From Kitasatospora sp. SUK 42 (GTDB lineage Bacteria > Actinomycetota > Actinomycetes > Streptomycetales > Streptomycetaceae): a DNA stretch of 64,000 bases. The notes beneath the pieces are model-generated. The model saw only the letters and a list, made by a program, of their open reading frames with translations, was not told the DNA's origin and made no database searches. Each line of letters starts with the position of its first letter. The first letter of the stretch is position 1. The position numbers and the translations under genes are program-made. The stretch spans positions 1,487,329-1,551,328 of the forward strand of contig NZ_LFMD02000002.1 of NCBI RefSeq assembly GCF_015776785.2, in the 5' to 3' direction. Below are positions 61,667 to 64,000 of this stretch, piece by piece.

Positions 61667-61867
61667 TCAGACCGCGCGGACCATGTCCGCCTGCGGGCCC
61701 TTCTGTCCCTGGGAGATCTCGAACTCGACCCGCTGGCCCTCCTCGAGGGTGCGGTAGCCGTCCATCTGGATCGCGCTGTAGTGGACGAAGACGTCCGCAC
61801 CACCGTCGACCGCGATGAAGCCGTAGCCCTTCTCCGCGTTGAACCACTTGACGGTGCCCTGAGCCAT
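61667..61867 (-). CDS. cspA: Cold-shock protein CspA type
   Basis: 66 residues: [35 protein letters not shown] carries RNP1 KGYGFI (13-18) and RNP2 VFVH (26-29). The short form is a single-stranded nucleic-acid chaperone. GGGGAG lies before the ATG. A 550-bp spacer upstream probably holds a long leader, as in many csp mRNAs. Its transcript ends at the terminator before groEL. Confidence 0.96.
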   Translation of the reverse strand: MAQGTVKWFNAEKGYGFIAVDGGADVFVHYSAIQMDGYRTLEEGQRVEFEISQGQKGPQADMVRAV

Positions 61868-62417
61868 TCCGAACTCCCCTAGTGCTGTGCTGGCCCTTCA
61901 CGCGCCCGCAGGTCGCGGGCCCGGGTCTGGTTGAAGGCCGGCCCGGGGAACCCCCCCTGAGCCCAGCCGTGCACGCCGCAACCCCCCGCACGGAACGCCG
62001 GGCGGCTTCCGGTGAGCGGGTGATTACGTCGACCGCGGCTGAATGTATCCGGATCGACGCCCTCTGCAACAGGGCCAGCCGCCGGTAATTCCAAAGCCCC
62101 GTCAAGAGACAACAGCGAGCAAATCGGAAGGAAGTCGGCATTCCGCACCGGACATAGCGGACGAATTACTCAAATCCCCGCAGGAATTCTGACATCTGCC
62201 TGACATGTTTCACGGCCCCGGCCCCGGACCGGTCCCAGCGGCCGGACGACCTCCGGCGAAACACCGCACGATCGGAGGGGCGACCCTGTTCCCATTCGAG
62301 CCACACTCTACTCCGACTTGACTCGGAAATATTCCAGCCGAAATACGAGCGGCCGCCCGTGCGTACGGAGAGCGGAATTCCGTACGCACGGGCGGCCGAA
62401 ACACGGCCCGGAACGAC
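61868..62417. other. 550-bp spacer upstream of cspA
   Basis: No gene is seen. The distal part carries the sulfur-carrier gene terminator (62350-62398). The middle (62090-62330) is unusually AT-rich for this chromosome and has two CTGACAT repeats (about 62190-62206) and a TTGACG on the minus strand at 62100-62105, but no matching -10, so no promoter is called. Confidence 0.5.
62350..62398 (-). terminator. Terminator after the sulfur-carrier gene
   Basis: Perfect 19-bp arms (62350-62368 and 62380-62398) with an 11-nt loop, 19 nt past the stop of the MoaD/ThiS gene on the minus strand. Confidence 0.93.
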
Positions 62418-62696
62418 TCAGCAGCCGCCGGCCACCGCCGGAATGATCGAGACCTTGGCGCCGTCCTTGATCTCGGTCTCCAGCCCCTGCTCGAAGCGCA
62501 CGTCGTCGTCGTTCACGTACACGTTGACGAAGCGGCGCAGCTTGCCCGCGTCGTCCAGGATGCGGGCCGAGATGCCCGCGTGGTTCTTCTCCAGGTCGGC
62601 GATGACCTCGGCCAGGGTGACGCCCTCGGCGGTCACCTCGGCGACGCCGCCGGTGTAGGTGCGCAGGATGGTGGGGATGCGGACGTTGGCGCTCAT
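62418..62696 (-). CDS. MoaD/ThiS-type sulfur carrier ending in Gly-Gly-Cys
   Basis: 92 residues with the ubiquitin-like fold: MSANVRIPTILRTYTGGVAEVTAEGVTLAEVIADLEKNHAG, then RFVNVYVNDDDVRFEQGLETEIKDGAKVSIIPAVAGGC. In MoaD, ThiS and CysO the protein must end in Gly-Gly for adenylation and thiocarboxylate formation. Here a Cys follows the Gly-Gly, so removal of the last residue by a Mec/QbsD-like JAMM protease would be needed before activation. It lies downstream of thrC (29 nt), which fits the CysO group of cysteine biosynthesis in actinobacteria. Confidence 0.9.
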   Translation of the reverse strand: MSANVRIPTILRTYTGGVAEVTAEGVTLAEVIADLEKNHAGISARILDDAGKLRRFVNVYVNDDDVRFEQGLETEIKDGAKVSIIPAVAGGC

Positions 62697-62725
62697 GGTT
62701 CTCCTAGCGGGGGGTGAGAGGTGGT

Positions 62726-64000
62726 TCAGGCGGACGCGAGACCGGTGGAGCGGAAGGACTCCAGCGTCGGGCGGATGACGGCGGTCATCCCGGCGTCGGA
62801 AACGGCGTCCAGCGTCTTCAGGCCGTCACCGGTGTTGATCGCGACGGTCTCCTTGGAGGGGTCCAGCTGACCGGTCTCGACGAGCTTCTTCAGCACACCG
62901 ACGGTCACCCCGCCCGCGGTCTCGGCGAAGATCCCCTCGGTCCGGGCCAGCAGCCGGATCGCCGCCACGACCTCCGCGTCCGTCACGTCCTCCACCGCAC
63001 CGCCGGTACGGCGGGCGATGTCCAGCACGTACGGGCCGTCCGCCGGATTGCCGATCGCCAGCGACTTGGCGATGGTGTCCGGCTTGACCGGCTTGATCAC
63101 GTCCCGGCCCGCCTTGAACGCGCCCGAAACGGGCGAGCAGCCCTCGGCCTGGGCGCCGAAGATCCGGTACGGCCGGTCCTCCACCAGCCCGAGCCTGATC
63201 AGCTCCTGCAGGCCCTTGTCGATCTTCGTCAGCTGGGAGCCCGAGGCGACCGGGATGACGATCTGCTCCGGCAGCCGCCAGCCGAGCTGCTCGCAGATCT
63301 CGTACGCCAGCGTCTTCGAGCCCTCGCCGTAGTACGGGCGCAGGTTGACGTTCACGAAGCCCCAGCCCTCACCGGCCGGGTCCCCGATCAGCTCCGAGCA
63401 GAAGCGGTTCACGTCGTCGTAGGTGCCCTCGATGCCGATCAGCTCGCCGCCGTACACCCCGGCCATCACGACCTTGCCCTGCTCCAGGTCGTGCGGGATG
63501 AACACGCACGAACGGAAGCCGGCCCGGGCCGCCGCCGCCCCCACCGCGCCGGCGAGGTTGCCGGTCGAGGAGCAGGACAGCGTGGTGTAGCCGAACGCCC
63601 GGGCGGCCTCGATCGCGCAGGCCACCACCCGGTCCTTGAACGAGTGCGTCGGGTTGCCCGAGTCGTCCTTGATGTGCAGCTGCGCGGTGAAACCGAGCTC
63701 CCGGCCCAGGTTGTCCGCCTTCACCAGCGGGGTCCAGCCCGGGTTCAGGTTCGGCTTCGAGGCGACGTCGGCCGGAACCGGCAGCAGCGGCGCGTAGCGC
63801 CAGATCGACGTCGGACCGGCCTCGATCCGCTTGCGCAGCTCCTCCGCGCCCTCGCTGCCGAACTCGTACGCGATCTCCAGCGGCCCGAAGCACTCCAGGC
63901 AGGCGAAACTGGGACCGAGCGGAAAGCGGGTGCCGCACTCCCGACAGGACAGCGCGGCGGCGGGGCCGAGGTCGACGGTTGGGGGTACCCCCGGCCGAAG
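62726..64000 (-). CDS. thrC: Threonine synthase (5' end outside window)
   Basis: About 425 residues are visible, running in frame to the right edge with no start. The PLP lysine is in DDSGNPTHSFKDRV; the phosphate-binding loop is SCSSTGNLAGAVGAAAA. The N-terminal zinc-ribbon-like part (SCRECGTRFPLGPSFACLECFGPL) precedes the fold-II core, as in the actinobacterial form. It converts O-phosphohomoserine to threonine. The MoaD/ThiS gene follows 29 nt after its stop. The true start lies beyond the window; the internal GTG at 63724 is not it. Confidence 0.95.
   Translation of the reverse strand, partial: LRPGVPPTVDLGPAAALSCRECGTRFPLGPSFACLECFGPLEIAYEFGSEGAEELRKRIEAGPTSIWRYAPLLPVPADVASKPNLNPGWTPLVKADNLGRELGFTAQLHIKDDSGNPTHSFKDRVVACAIEAARAFGYTTLSCSSTGNLAGAVGAAAARAGFRSCVFIPHDLEQGKVVMAGVYGGELIGIEGTYDDVNRFCSELIGDPAGEGWGFVNVNLRPYYGEGSKTLAYEICEQLGWRLPEQIVIPVASGSQLTKIDKGLQELIRLGLVEDRPYRIFGAQAEGCSPVSGAFKAGRDVIKPVKPDTIAKSLAIGNPADGPYVLDIARRTGGAVEDVTDAEVVAAIRLLARTEGIFAETAGGVTVGVLKKLVETGQLDPSKETVAINTGDGLKTLDAVSDAGMTAVIRPTLESFRSTGLASA
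63981..63992. repeat. GGGGGTACCCCC palindrome
   Basis: A 12-bp perfect palindrome inside the thrC 5' part, of the GGGTACCC type common in streptomycete genomes. It is in a low-complexity Pro/Gly-coding patch near the window edge and may be a coding coincidence. Confidence 0.4.

Noticed and set aside
62100..62105. TTGACG as a -35 box for cspA
   Set aside because: No -10-like hexamer at 16-18 bp; only a GAATTA at the wrong distance.
61868..62417. tRNA or small RNA gene in the long spacers (also 30342-30819)
   Set aside because: No cloverleaf or GTTCRANYC T-loop element with matching acceptor stem was found by eye.

Overview
The window is very GC-rich. It uses many GTG and occasional TTG starts, has third-position GC bias, and carries family signatures of the Streptomycetaceae: an FxSxx-COOH RiPP locus, menaquinone made by the futalosine route, DUF2530/DUF3027/DUF2771 proteins, a lone CIRCE-controlled groEL and a HelD-type helicase. 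It most likely comes from a Streptomyces or Kitasatospora chromosome, in a gene-dense and mostly conserved part. I see no IS element, prophage, CRISPR array, rRNA or tRNA. Both ends cut through genes: an fxsT-type gene on the left and threonine synthase (thrC) on the right.

Layout. 1-4954 (minus): FxSxx-COOH cyclophane RiPP locus (precursor fxsA, TIR-like fxsC, multidomain fxsT); the radical SAM maturase is not inside the window. 5078-9958: housekeeping genes (pdxH, a citrate synthase, serC, a 31-residue membrane protein, thpR, an acetyltransferase). 10073-15605: MFS exporter with MarR regulator, VOC protein, MHYT sensor, and a hypX without hydrogenase genes. 15804-27658: DUF4231/SLATT-like membrane protein, NCS2 purine permease, DUF2530 protein, CtpE-like P-type ATPase, a large sacsin-type ATPase, DUF3027 protein, MFS transporter. 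27789-29926: DUF2771 protein and menaquinone genes mqnB-mqnD. 29958-36727: cold-shock protein, small membrane protein, HAD phosphatase, then a complete siderophore ABC importer (two FecCD permeases, ATPase, Tat lipoprotein) behind a candidate iron box, and an AraC regulator.

36793-48124 is the most accessory-like part: a secreted five-repeat cysteine-rich protein, LysR/NTF2-like pair, serine hydrolase, DUF642/choice-of-anchor protein, DUF4291 protein, nitrilase, a one-domain OAA-lectin-like protein, a lipoprotein, TetR-fatty acid desaturase, and an alpha/beta hydrolase behind a nested palindromic operator. 48332-56471 is rich in helicases: an XPB partner-like protein, XPB, a coiled-coil protein with a damaged 5' end, and HelD. 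56529-64000 holds cutC, a PadR-membrane protein pair, an HD phosphohydrolase, groEL with two CIRCE boxes, cspA, a MoaD/ThiS sulfur carrier ending in Gly-Gly-Cys, and thrC.

The structural pattern that stands out at window scale is that several genes end inside short tandem repeats whose unit includes the gene's own stop codon (15-19 bp units at 9944-10018, 8723-8786 and 15766-15822, and a 9-bp unit at 21404-21421). Functional statements are family-level inference from translated sequence; no database search was possible.
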